The notes beneath the pieces were generated by a model. It worked only from the letters and a program-made list of their open reading frames with translations, was not told the DNA's origin and searched no databases. Below are positions 1 through 7,265 of a stretch of DNA of 26,165 nucleotides, in pieces. The translations under genes and the position numbers were made by a program. The stretch covers positions 1 through 26,165 of the forward strand of contig CAZMOG010000022.1 in NCBI GenBank assembly GCA_964567845.1, given 5' to 3'. Numbering within the stretch: position 1 is the first letter of the stretch; each line of letters opens with the position of its first letter. Origin of the DNA: RGIG9079 sp964567845. GTDB taxonomy: Bacteria > Bacteroidota > Bacteroidia > Bacteroidales > Marinifilaceae.

Positions 1-1
1 G

Positions 2-3000
2 GATATTCGTGCTTACAATGAGCAGGAGGGATTGGCTTTGAACGAGGATGAGATGAAGTATCTTCAGGCTCTTTCGGAGAAGCTTGGCAGACCTTTGACC
101 GATTCAGAGGTGTTCGGTTTCTCGCAGGTGAACTCGGAGCACTGCCGTCATAAAATCTTCAACGGTACATTCGTGATTGATGGAGAGGAGAAGGAGACCT
201 CGCTCTTTAAACTTATCAAGAAAACTTCACAAGAGAATCCAAATAGAATAGTTTCTGCATACAAGGATAACTGCGCTTTTATTGATGGCCCGGAGAGTAT
301 ACAGTTCGCTCCAAAGACACACGATAAGCCAGATTATTTCGAGGCAAAGAGTATCGGAACGGTTATCTCTTTGAAGGCAGAGACCCATAACTTCCCGACA
401 ACTGTTGAGCCGTTTAACGGTGCTGCTACAGGAACCGGAGGAGAGATTCGTGACCGTATTGCCGGAGGTACAGCTGCGCTGCCAATTGCAGGAACAGCGG
501 TATATATGACCTCGTACCCAAGAATTGTGAGCGACCGTCCGTGGGAGCAGGCAATCGATCCAAGAAAGTGGTTGTATCAAACTCCTGAACAGATTTTGAT
601 TAAGGCTTCGAATGGAGCATCGGATTTCGGTAACAAGTTCGGACAGCCATTGATTTGCGGCTCTTTGTTGACATTCGAGCACGAGGAGGATGGCGCAACA
701 TTCGGATATGACAAGGTGATTATGCAGGCCGGAGGTGTTGGTTATGCAAACCGCGAACAGGCATTGAAGCAGACTCCCGAGGCAGGCCAGAAGGTGGTTA
801 TGCTTGGAGGAGACAACTATCGTATCGGAATGGGTGGTGGTGCCGTTTCATCGGTTAATACCGGAGTTTATGCAGGTGCAATTGAGTTGAATGCCGTTCA
901 GCGTTCAAACCCAGAGATGCAGAAGCGTGTATATAATGCAATCCGCGCATTGAGCGAGGAGGATAATAACCCAATTGTATCAATCCACGACCACGGAGCA
1001 GGTGGACACTTGAACTGCTTGTCAGAGTTGGTTGAGGAGACCGGTGGAGTTATTGATTTGGATAAGTTGCCTGTTGGCGATCCAACCCTTTCTGACAAGG
1101 AGATTGTAGGTAACGAGTCACAGGAGCGTATGGGATTGGTAATCCGCGAGAAGGATGTTGATTACTTGCAGAAGATTGCCGACCGTGAGCGTGCTCCGAT
1201 GTATGTTGTTGGAAATACAACCGACGACCACAAATTTGTATTCCTTGACAATCGTACAGGCGAGAAGCCAATCGATTTGGAGATGAGCGATATGCTTGGT
1301 AATCCTCCAAAGACAACAATGGTTGATAAAACTATAAAGGAGAAATATTCACAGGTAGAGTATAGTGCCGAGAATCTTGAGTCTTACGTTGAGCAGGTGA
1401 TTCAAATCGAGGCTGTTGCTTGTAAGGATTGGTTGACAAACAAGGTTGACCGTTCGGTATCGGGTAGAATTGCCCGTCAGCAGTGCGTAGGTCCATTGCA
1501 GTTGCCTTTGAGCGATGTTGCAGCTGTTGCCCTTGACTATGTTGGTCACAAGGGAATTGCAACCTCGATAGGTCATGCACCAATGGCAGCCATGATCGAC
1601 TCTGCCCAGGGTTCACGTCTTGCAATCAGCGAGGCTCTTACAAACTTGGTATTTGCTCCGATCGAGCAGGGAATCAAGGGTGTGTCTCTATCTGCAAACT
1701 GGATGTGGCCATGTAGAAATGCGGGCGAGGATGCTCGTTTGTACAAGGCGGTTCAGGCAGCCAGCGACTACGCAATTGAGTTGGGCTTGAACATTCCGAC
1801 CGGTAAGGACTCATTGTCAATGACCCAGAAATATGGCGACAAAAAGGTTGTAGCTCCCGGAACTGTAATTATCAGTACAGTGGGCGAGGTTACAGACTTT
1901 ACCAAAATCGTAGATCCTGTGTTGAAGAACGAGCCAAACTCTGAGTTGGCATATATCGACTTCTCGTTCGATAAATTACAACTTGGTGGTTCAAGTTTTG
2001 CGCAGACACTTGGCAAGATAGGTGACAAAGCTCCCGATGTTAAGGATGCTCAGTACTTTGTATCTGCATTCGCTGCAGTTCAGAAGTTAATCGAGAGCGG
2101 TTACGTTTTGGCCGGACACGATATTTCGGCAGGAGGTATGATTACCACCCTTCTTGAGATGTGTTTCGCTGATAACCGTGCCGGAATGGATATCGATTTG
2201 AGTGCAATCAAGGAGAACGATATAGTTAAATTGTTGTTTGCCGAGAATCCGGGAGTTATTCTTCAGTTCAAGGATTCCGATGCAAAGGCAGTAGCTGCTA
2301 TTCTTGATGAGGCAGGTGTTGCATACAGCTTCATTGGACGTTCGGGCAAGGCAGGCGCTTTGAGCTTGAAGCACAGTTCAGGAAGTTGGAACTTCGACAT
2401 TCCATCACTTCGTGACTTGTGGTACAAGAGCAGTTATCTATTGGATAGAAAGCAGAGTGGCGAGGCTCAGGCTGCAGAGCGTTATGCAAGCTACAAGAAC
2501 TCACCGCTTCGATATAAGTTCCCTGAGCACTTCACAGGTAAGTTGGCCGATATGGGCTTGACCAAAGAGCGTCAGGGTAAATCGGGAATCAAGATGGCAA
2601 TCATCCGTGAGAAGGGTTGTCAGTGCGACCGCGAGATGGCATGGTGTTTCCACTTGGCCGGATTCGATGTTAAGGACGTTCACATGACAGACCTTGTTTC
2701 AGGTCGTGAGACCCTTGAGGATGTAAATATGATTGCATTCGTTGGAGGATTCTCGAACTCGGATGTACTTGGATCTGCTAAGGGATGGGCCGGAGCATTC
2801 AAGTTTAACGAGAAGGCAAGAATAGCCCTTGAGAACTTCTATAAGCGCGAGGATACATTGAGTGTTGGTATCTGTAACGGATGTCAATGTATGGTTGAGT
2901 TGGGAGTTGTATATCCGGAGCATGCAGAGATGCCAAAAATGCTTCACAACAACTCGCACAAATTTGAGTCCGGTTTCGTAAGCCTTGAAATTCAACCAAA

Positions 3001-3340
3001 CAACTCGGTAATGCTTGGCTCGTTGGCAGGAAGCAAGTTGGGTGTATGGGTAGCTCACGGCGAGGGTAAGTACTACTTGCCATACGCTAAGGATGAGTAC
3101 TGTATCCCTGCAACATATTGCTACGATACCTATCCTGCAAATCCAAACGGTTCTCCATACGCAGCTGCTGCAATCTGCAGTAAGGATGGACGCCACTTGG
3201 CAATGATGCCTCACCCGGAGCGCGCATTGTACCCATGGAACTGGGCATACTACTATGAGGGTCGCGAGAACGACGAGGTTAGTCCATGGATTGAGGCCTT
3301 TGTCAACGCCCGCAAGTGGATTGAGGAGAAAATCAAATAA
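2..3340 (+). CDS. purL: Phosphoribosylformylglycinamidine synthase, 5' partial
   Basis: Catalyses the ATP- and glutamine-dependent conversion of FGAR to FGAM, the fourth step of de novo purine synthesis, in the cytosol. The frame is open to the first bases of the window (it begins Asp-Ile-Arg-Ala-Tyr-Asn), so the gene starts upstream; a TTG at 32 is not a real start. 1112 residues are visible, against roughly 1230 in one-chain PurL proteins, so about 120 N-terminal residues are missing. The first synthase half shows the motif KAETHNFPTTVEPF followed by a Gly-rich ATGTGGEIRD stretch. The C-terminal class I glutaminase domain has the nucleophile elbow GICNGCQ (Cys codon at 2873) and the HPERA motif near the end. 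Fusion of synthase and glutaminase in one chain is the usual Gammaproteobacteria/Bacteroidetes form. A strong terminator follows. Identification is secure. Confidence 0.97.
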   Translation, partial: DIRAYNEQEGLALNEDEMKYLQALSEKLGRPLTDSEVFGFSQVNSEHCRHKIFNGTFVIDGEEKETSLFKLIKKTSQENPNRIVSAYKDNCAFIDGPESIQFAPKTHDKPDYFEAKSIGTVISLKAETHNFPTTVEPFNGAATGTGGEIRDRIAGGTAALPIAGTAVYMTSYPRIVSDRPWEQAIDPRKWLYQTPEQILIKASNGASDFGNKFGQPLICGSLLTFEHEEDGATFGYDKVIMQAGGVGYANREQALKQTPEAGQKVVMLGGDNYRIGMGGGAVSSVNTGVYAGAIELNAVQRSNPEMQKRVYNAIRALSEEDNNPIVSIHDHGAGGHLNCLSELVEETGGVIDLDKLPVGDPTLSDKEIVGNESQERMGLVIREKDVDYLQKIADRERAPMYVVGNTTDDHKFVFLDNRTGEKPIDLEMSDMLGNPPKTTMVDKTIKEKYSQVEYSAENLESYVEQVIQIEAVACKDWLTNKVDRSVSGRIARQQCVGPLQLPLSDVAAVALDYVGHKGIATSIGHAPMAAMIDSAQGSRLAISEALTNLVFAPIEQGIKGVSLSANWMWPCRNAGEDARLYKAVQAASDYAIELGLNIPTGKDSLSMTQKYGDKKVVAPGTVIISTVGEVTDFTKIVDPVLKNEPNSELAYIDFSFDKLQLGGSSFAQTLGKIGDKAPDVKDAQYFVSAFAAVQKLIESGYVLAGHDISAGGMITTLLEMCFADNRAGMDIDLSAIKENDIVKLLFAENPGVILQFKDSDAKAVAAILDEAGVAYSFIGRSGKAGALSLKHSSGSWNFDIPSLRDLWYKSSYLLDRKQSGEAQAAERYASYKNSPLRYKFPEHFTGKLADMGLTKERQGKSGIKMAIIREKGCQCDREMAWCFHLAGFDVKDVHMTDLVSGRETLEDVNMIAFVGGFSNSDVLGSAKGWAGAFKFNEKARIALENFYKREDTLSVGICNGCQCMVELGVVYPEHAEMPKMLHNNSHKFESGFVSLEIQPNNSVMLGSLAGSKLGVWVAHGEGKYYLPYAKDEYCIPATYCYDTYPANPNGSPYAAAAICSKDGRHLAMMPHPERALYPWNWAYYYEGRENDEVSPWIEAFVNARKWIEEKIK

Positions 3341-3368
3341 TTGATTTAAATCAAATTCTCATAAAGCG

Positions 3369-3403
3369 CAAGGAGAGTCTTTCGGGGCTCTCCTTGTTTT
3401 GTT
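3369..3403 (+). terminator. Rho-independent terminator after purL
   Basis: Stem CAAGGAGAG (3369-3377) pairs with CTCTCCTTG (3388-3396); weak inner pairs close a TTCG loop (3381-3384). A T-rich tract (TTTTGTT) follows. It lies about 30 bases after the purL stop. The stretch from 3404 to 3554 is AT-rich and I recognise nothing in it. Confidence 0.85.
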
Positions 3404-3554
3404 GTGGACTAATACTTTTCTGCCTTAATTCATAGGAGTTTATATTGCTGCAAAGTATAATATAAAAAATAAATTTTAAAATATTTCCATAGTCAAACGA
3501 ATTTCCCATATCGGCTATATTGAGTCATGTTTATAGTTATCGGTAGTAGCGTAG

Positions 3555-3597
3555 TAAAAAATAAGTGGTAAGAGTCCTAGTTGGAATCTTACCACTT
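3555..3597 (-). terminator. Terminator of the YeiH-type transporter gene
   Basis: Perfect 11-bp inverted repeat, AAGTGGTAAGA (3563-3573) with TCTTACCACTT (3587-3597). On the minus strand the stem is followed by ATTTTTTAC, a proper U-tract, so it ends transcription coming from the minus-strand gene that stops at 3623. Confidence 0.88.
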
Positions 3598-3622
3598 GTT
3601 TGTTTTGTTATGGGGTTGTTAA

Positions 3623-4918
3623 TTATCCCATGATTAATGGTTTGATGATACCGAACATCAGGCATGCGATAAGCAGGGTAACAACAATGTTGACTCCCTG
3701 TGCTGTGATAAATGCCCACATAATGTTTCGGTTCTCTTTATTGATAATATCTTTCAAACGTGTATCAAGTCCGATGCAGGTGAATGCAATACCGAAGAAT
3801 AGGGTACTGAATGTTTTTGCAAGACTGGTCTCTATAATTTTTCCCTTTTCGTTAAGGGTTAGTAAATCGCCCTGTTGCAATAAACTGAATACCAACGATG
3901 CTACAACAAATCCAATGATAAATTTAGGGAACTTCTCCCAGATAATCTTTGGTGTTGGTTTCTCGTCCCTGATTGCGGTCTCGCCATCGCCCTTGATTGA
4001 AAGGTAAAGAGCAATAAAGAATGCCACAACTCCAATCAAGATGTTCTGAACGGCCTTAATGATAACTGCCTGCTGGTTTGCGGCATCGCCCAACATAGAG
4101 CTCGATGCAACAACTCCGCTGGTTGTATCGATTGTACCTCCAATCCATGCACCTGATACCTCGGCAATAACCTGTGGGTCATTGAAGATAAGTGGAACGA
4201 TGGTCTTTGCCAACCATGGCATCAAGTAGATCATTGGAACTACAATAATCAATACCAATGACACAATGTATGATAGCTTTTTATCGTCGGCTTTAGCTAC
4301 GCGCGATGCTGCGATACATGCAGAAACTCCGCAGATTGTCAATCCACTCGACATTACCATTGCAGAGCGACGGTCAACCTTGAATCGGCGGGCAATAAGA
4401 TATGCGCAGAACCAAACAATTCCAACAACAAAGATAGCCTGCATCAATCCGACAGCTCCAAGTTTCAATACATCGCCGATAAGGATTGTTGCTCCCAAGC
4501 ACACAACTCCAATCTTAATGAAGAACTCGCCCTGGATTGCAGGTTTCATCCACTCCGGAATCTTTAAGAAATTACGGATAATCAATCCGTAGATTACTGA
4601 GAAGAATACAGCCTCGAATCCGTACTCTTTTACAATGGGAATTGATGCGGTAAGCTGTGCCAACATCGATACAGCAAACACAACAATCAATGATGGTAAC
4701 CATCCTTTAAGTGAGCGTCCCAAAAGAAGCCATCCAATTACAAAACTTACAGCAACTATACAGAATAGTATTCCTGCTGCCTGATAATCTTTCAATGCTG
4801 TCAATCCCTTAGGAATTCCAGGGATGAGTGTGGGGATTGCGTATGCCATGATAAGCAGGATGGTGCTTACTGCAACTACAACCCAATCTTCTGTTCTTAA
4901 TTTTTGTAACCAACTCAT
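3623..4918 (-). CDS. yeiH: YeiH-family putative sulfate exporter, membrane protein
   Basis: A 431-residue integral inner-membrane protein of the UPF0324/YeiH family (Pfam Cons_hypoth698), which is annotated as a putative sulfate exporter; the substrate is not established. About ten or more hydrophobic helices are visible. The family hallmark is the segment SGLTICGVSACIA in the middle of the protein, followed by a helix with RVAKADDKK and later the Gly/Ser-rich GAWIGGTIDTTSGVVASSS stretch, which resembles a substrate-site loop. The length is near the upper end of the family because of an extended loop around residues 310-330. ATG is at 4916-4918 with no Shine-Dalgarno; a TAnnTTTG promoter element lies 38 bases upstream. 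It follows phoR on the same strand with no obvious terminator between them, so read-through from phoBR is possible. Family assignment is secure; transport function is inference. Confidence 0.88.
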   Translation of the reverse strand: MSWLQKLRTEDWVVVAVSTILLIMAYAIPTLIPGIPKGLTALKDYQAAGILFCIVAVSFVIGWLLLGRSLKGWLPSLIVVFAVSMLAQLTASIPIVKEYGFEAVFFSVIYGLIIRNFLKIPEWMKPAIQGEFFIKIGVVCLGATILIGDVLKLGAVGLMQAIFVVGIVWFCAYLIARRFKVDRRSAMVMSSGLTICGVSACIAASRVAKADDKKLSYIVSLVLIIVVPMIYLMPWLAKTIVPLIFNDPQVIAEVSGAWIGGTIDTTSGVVASSSMLGDAANQQAVIIKAVQNILIGVVAFFIALYLSIKGDGETAIRDEKPTPKIIWEKFPKFIIGFVVASLVFSLLQQGDLLTLNEKGKIIETSLAKTFSTLFFGIAFTCIGLDTRLKDIINKENRNIMWAFITAQGVNIVVTLLIACLMFGIIKPLIMG

Positions 4919-4955
4919 ATTTCAATTTTTTATAATTTTTTCAAAATTTGACAAG

Positions 4956-4963
4956 CAAAGGTA
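4956..4963 (-). promoter_or_regulatory. Bacteroidetes-type -7 promoter element for yeiH
   Basis: On the minus strand this reads TACCTTTG, an exact match to the Bacteroidetes -7 consensus TAnnTTTG, about 38 bases before the start codon. I see no convincing TTG at -33. It suggests yeiH has its own promoter despite lying behind phoR. Confidence 0.6.
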
Positions 4964-5003
4964 CTTTTATTATAGATGGTTTATGTGGGTATTTATACTT
5001 ATT

Positions 5004-6440
5004 TTACTTTTTGCGAATTGTAAAGTTTATTGCTAAACCTCCTCCCGGTTGGTTGTATGCAGTAATGGTTCCTCCGTGGTGAAGTACGGCATTCTTTACA
5101 ATTGAGAGGCCCAGTCCGGTGCCCCCAAAGGCTCTGCTACGTCCCTTATCTATTCGGTAGAAGCGTTCAAATATCTTTTCAAGGTGCTCATTGGCAACTC
5201 CTGCTCCATTGTCGTAAAAGGTGAAGTTATAGAACTCGTTGTTGCCCGTATCGCATTTGATGGTTATGATTGAGCCCTCGCCCGCATAATTTATGGCATT
5301 GTCGGTAAGGTTTCTGAAAATAGAGTAGAGCAGGGAGCGGTTGCCGTTTACAATTAGTGGTTCGGGTAATAGGTTGTTAAAGCGAATGGAGTGTTTTTCC
5401 ATGTGAAGAGAGACCTGATTACCAATCTCCCTTACCATTTGAGCAATGTTTACGCTTTCGTTTTCACGAGGCGATGCGCTGTTGTCATCTAAGCGGTTAA
5501 GGATTGCAATATCGTTGATGAGGTGTGCCAAACGCTCTGTTTGTGCGTAGCAGCGTTCAATGAATTTTGTTCGTGTTTCCGCATCGATGTAAGGATTGTT
5601 GATAATTGTCTCAAGGTAGCCTTGTATCGAGCTTACCGGAGTCTTCAATTCATGGGCAATGTTTTGGGTTAATTGCTGTTTAAGGCGAGTTTTATCATCA
5701 ATACTCTTCAGGAAGTTTTCATAAATGGTGACTATATTCTGTGATATTTCTCCCAATTCGTCGTCGGGGAATTTTTCGTTTGATAGTTTGTCAAGTGGTT
5801 CATTTTTGGCTGCGTGTACTGCAAAGTCGCGTAATTTTCTGACTGTTGCACCGAGACTGTTTGTGAATTGTAACAGAATAATAGTCAAGGCCACAAAGAT
5901 TACCAATGCAAACCACAAGTATGATGAATCGGATTGCAGTACGTTGATTAGGGTTATGTTATAGGGCAATGCACTACGCACAATGATATTGTGTTTGGGG
6001 AAGTATGTTGCGGAGTAGAAGTAGTTTTCACCGGTTGTTGCGGATTGTCGGTTTATGGCATAGCCTGAGCCATTTATCAAGGCGCTTTGTACCTCGTTGC
6101 GATTCAGGTGGTTCTCTAATACCGAGTCCTGTGTGGTGTGGTTGTCGAAAAGCACGTTTCCCTGTTTGGTCATGATTGTGACACGCAGGCTCTCTATGTT
6201 GTGATTTTGAATGTATCTCTCTATTTGTGTGCTGTCGGTGTGCAGGGTGTTTGTCAGGTTATCCTCAAGCACTCTTTCATACATTGCGTAATTGTAGTCT
6301 TGAAGTTTTGCGTTTAGAAGTGCAACCTTGTACGAACGTTCACGACTATACTGGTACAGAACAAATACAATTGTGAATATTGCAAAGAGCGATATTACCG
6401 AATAGAATAGGCGAGTGCCGAATGTATAGCGTTTGTTCAT
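5004..6440 (-). CDS. phoR: Sensor histidine kinase, PhoR-like
   Basis: Membrane sensor kinase, partner of the response regulator just upstream. 478 residues from the ATG at 6440; the frame could be extended to a TTG at 6455, which would overlap the regulator gene by 11 bases, but the ATG four bases after the regulator stop fits better. Order (ATG numbering): TM helix about 12-29; extracytoplasmic sensor region about 30-173; TM helix about 174-193; HAMP-like linker to about 245; phospho-acceptor box QNIAHELKTPVSS with His263; ATPase N box NLTDNAINYA; G1 box DNGAGV, an F-box-like FERFYR and G2 GGTGLGLSIV. Assignment to phosphate sensing rests on the neighbouring PiT transporter gene and the PhoB-like partner; the kinase domain itself would fit many HisKA kinases. 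The periplasmic region is larger than in E. coli PhoR, as is common in Bacteroidetes. Confidence 0.85.
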   Translation of the reverse strand: MNKRYTFGTRLFYSVISLFAIFTIVFVLYQYSRERSYKVALLNAKLQDYNYAMYERVLEDNLTNTLHTDSTQIERYIQNHNIESLRVTIMTKQGNVLFDNHTTQDSVLENHLNRNEVQSALINGSGYAINRQSATTGENYFYSATYFPKHNIIVRSALPYNITLINVLQSDSSYLWFALVIFVALTIILLQFTNSLGATVRKLRDFAVHAAKNEPLDKLSNEKFPDDELGEISQNIVTIYENFLKSIDDKTRLKQQLTQNIAHELKTPVSSIQGYLETIINNPYIDAETRTKFIERCYAQTERLAHLINDIAILNRLDDNSASPRENESVNIAQMVREIGNQVSLHMEKHSIRFNNLLPEPLIVNGNRSLLYSIFRNLTDNAINYAGEGSIITIKCDTGNNEFYNFTFYDNGAGVANEHLEKIFERFYRIDKGRSRAFGGTGLGLSIVKNAVLHHGGTITAYNQPGGGLAINFTIRKK

Positions 6441-6444
6441 GATT

Positions 6445-7149
6445 TTACTCTTCAAAACGGTATCCGAATCCGGAACGCGATGTTATGTTAGAACTATATT
6501 CCATCAGTTTTTTGCGAAGTCGGGTGATATTTACATCGACAGTTCTTTCAGTTACAATGGCCTCGTTCCTCCACACTTTGTCGAGAATATCAGCCCGACT
6601 ATACAGGCGTCCGCGGTTGTTGAGTAGAAGCTCCAGGATTTCGAACTCTTTTTTTGTTAAATCAATCTTGTTATTGTCGATTGTCAGTGATTTTTTTGAT
6701 TTATCAAGTGTGATTCCTTTATAAACAATCAATTCGTTATCAGTTGAGTTGTTTTTATTGCTATTTGTTAACGAGGTTCTTCTCAAAACGGCATTGACGC
6801 GCAGACAAACCTCACGCAGAGAAAATGGCTTTGATATATAATCGTCGGCGCCGATTGTCAGACCTGTAATCTTGTCGTTTTCGGTATCTTTGGCAGTCGT
6901 AAAGATAATTGGAATTGTTGCGGTCGAGGGCTCCTGTTTTAACATTTTTGCCATTTTGAAGCCTGAAATCTCGCCCATCATTACATCTAAAAGAATTAAA
7001 TCATAGTTTGTGATTTGAAGTGCCAATGCCTCTTCTGCGCTATTTGCCGTATGAACGGAGTATCCCTCGCTCTCTAAGTTGAAACGAAGAATTTCACACA
7101 GATCCTGTTCGTCATCGACTACTAATATCTTTTTAGGGGTGTTTTCCAT
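6445..7149 (-). CDS. phoB: Response regulator, OmpR/PhoB family
   Basis: Two-domain DNA-binding response regulator of 234 residues. The receiver domain (about 6-120) has the acidic pair Asp12/Asp13, the phospho-acceptor Asp55 in LILLDVMMGE, the Thr in FTTAKD and the conserved Lys107 in SKPF. The C-terminal winged helix (about 135-234) shows the typical LTKKEFEILELLLNNRG and RTVDVNITRLRKKL segments. It is the first gene of a pair with the histidine kinase, separated by four bases. Downstream of the PiT gene and its terminator, it must have its own promoter, but I see no clean TAnnTTTG element; an inverted repeat overlaps the leader. The PhoB name is inferred from context (phosphate transporter and Pho-box-like repeat nearby); by sequence alone it is an OmpR-family regulator. 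Confidence 0.88.
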   Translation of the reverse strand: MENTPKKILVVDDEQDLCEILRFNLESEGYSVHTANSAEEALALQITNYDLILLDVMMGEISGFKMAKMLKQEPSTATIPIIFTTAKDTENDKITGLTIGADDYISKPFSLREVCLRVNAVLRRTSLTNSNKNNSTDNELIVYKGITLDKSKKSLTIDNNKIDLTKKEFEILELLLNNRGRLYSRADILDKVWRNEAIVTERTVDVNITRLRKKLMEYSSNITSRSGFGYRFEE

Positions 7150-7151
7150 CT

Positions 7152-7181
7152 TTTACACTGCCTTTTGAATGAGAGTGTAAA
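7152..7181. promoter_or_regulatory. Inverted repeat in the phoB leader
   Basis: Arms TTTACACT (7152-7159) and AGTGTAAA (7174-7181) are perfect complements, separated by 14 bases, and one arm ends two bases before the phoB start codon. It could be an operator for autoregulation or an RNA hairpin covering the initiation region. Function is inferred only from position and symmetry. Confidence 0.45.
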
Positions 7182-7193
7182 GTTCACAATTTT

Positions 7194-7241
7194 TTATGAA
7201 AAAACCGCTTAGGAGAGCTAAGAATTCTCACTAAGCGGTTT
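7194..7241 (-). terminator. Terminator of the PiT transporter gene
   Basis: Stem AAACCGCTTAG (7202-7212) with CTAAGCGGTTT (7231-7241), 11 bp perfect. On the minus strand the stem runs into TTTTTT at the end, then CATAAAAAA. It separates the transporter transcript from phoBR, which therefore need not be co-transcribed. Confidence 0.88.
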
Positions 7242-7265
7242 GATTTGTTATGATTTGGTTGCAAA

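Noticed and set aside
2699..3214. 171-codon open frame on the minus strand inside purL.
   Set aside because: It lies opposite a certain gene, is Cys/Trp/Leu-rich without a recognisable domain, and is typical of a shadow frame of this codon usage.
3404..3554. AT-rich gap between purL and yeiH, checked for a small gene or RNA.
   Set aside because: No start-stop frame with family features, no strong structure beyond the two flanking terminators.
6441..6455. TTG start for phoR overlapping phoB.
   Set aside because: The ATG at 6440, four bases after the phoB stop, is simpler and gives the expected N terminus before the first membrane helix.
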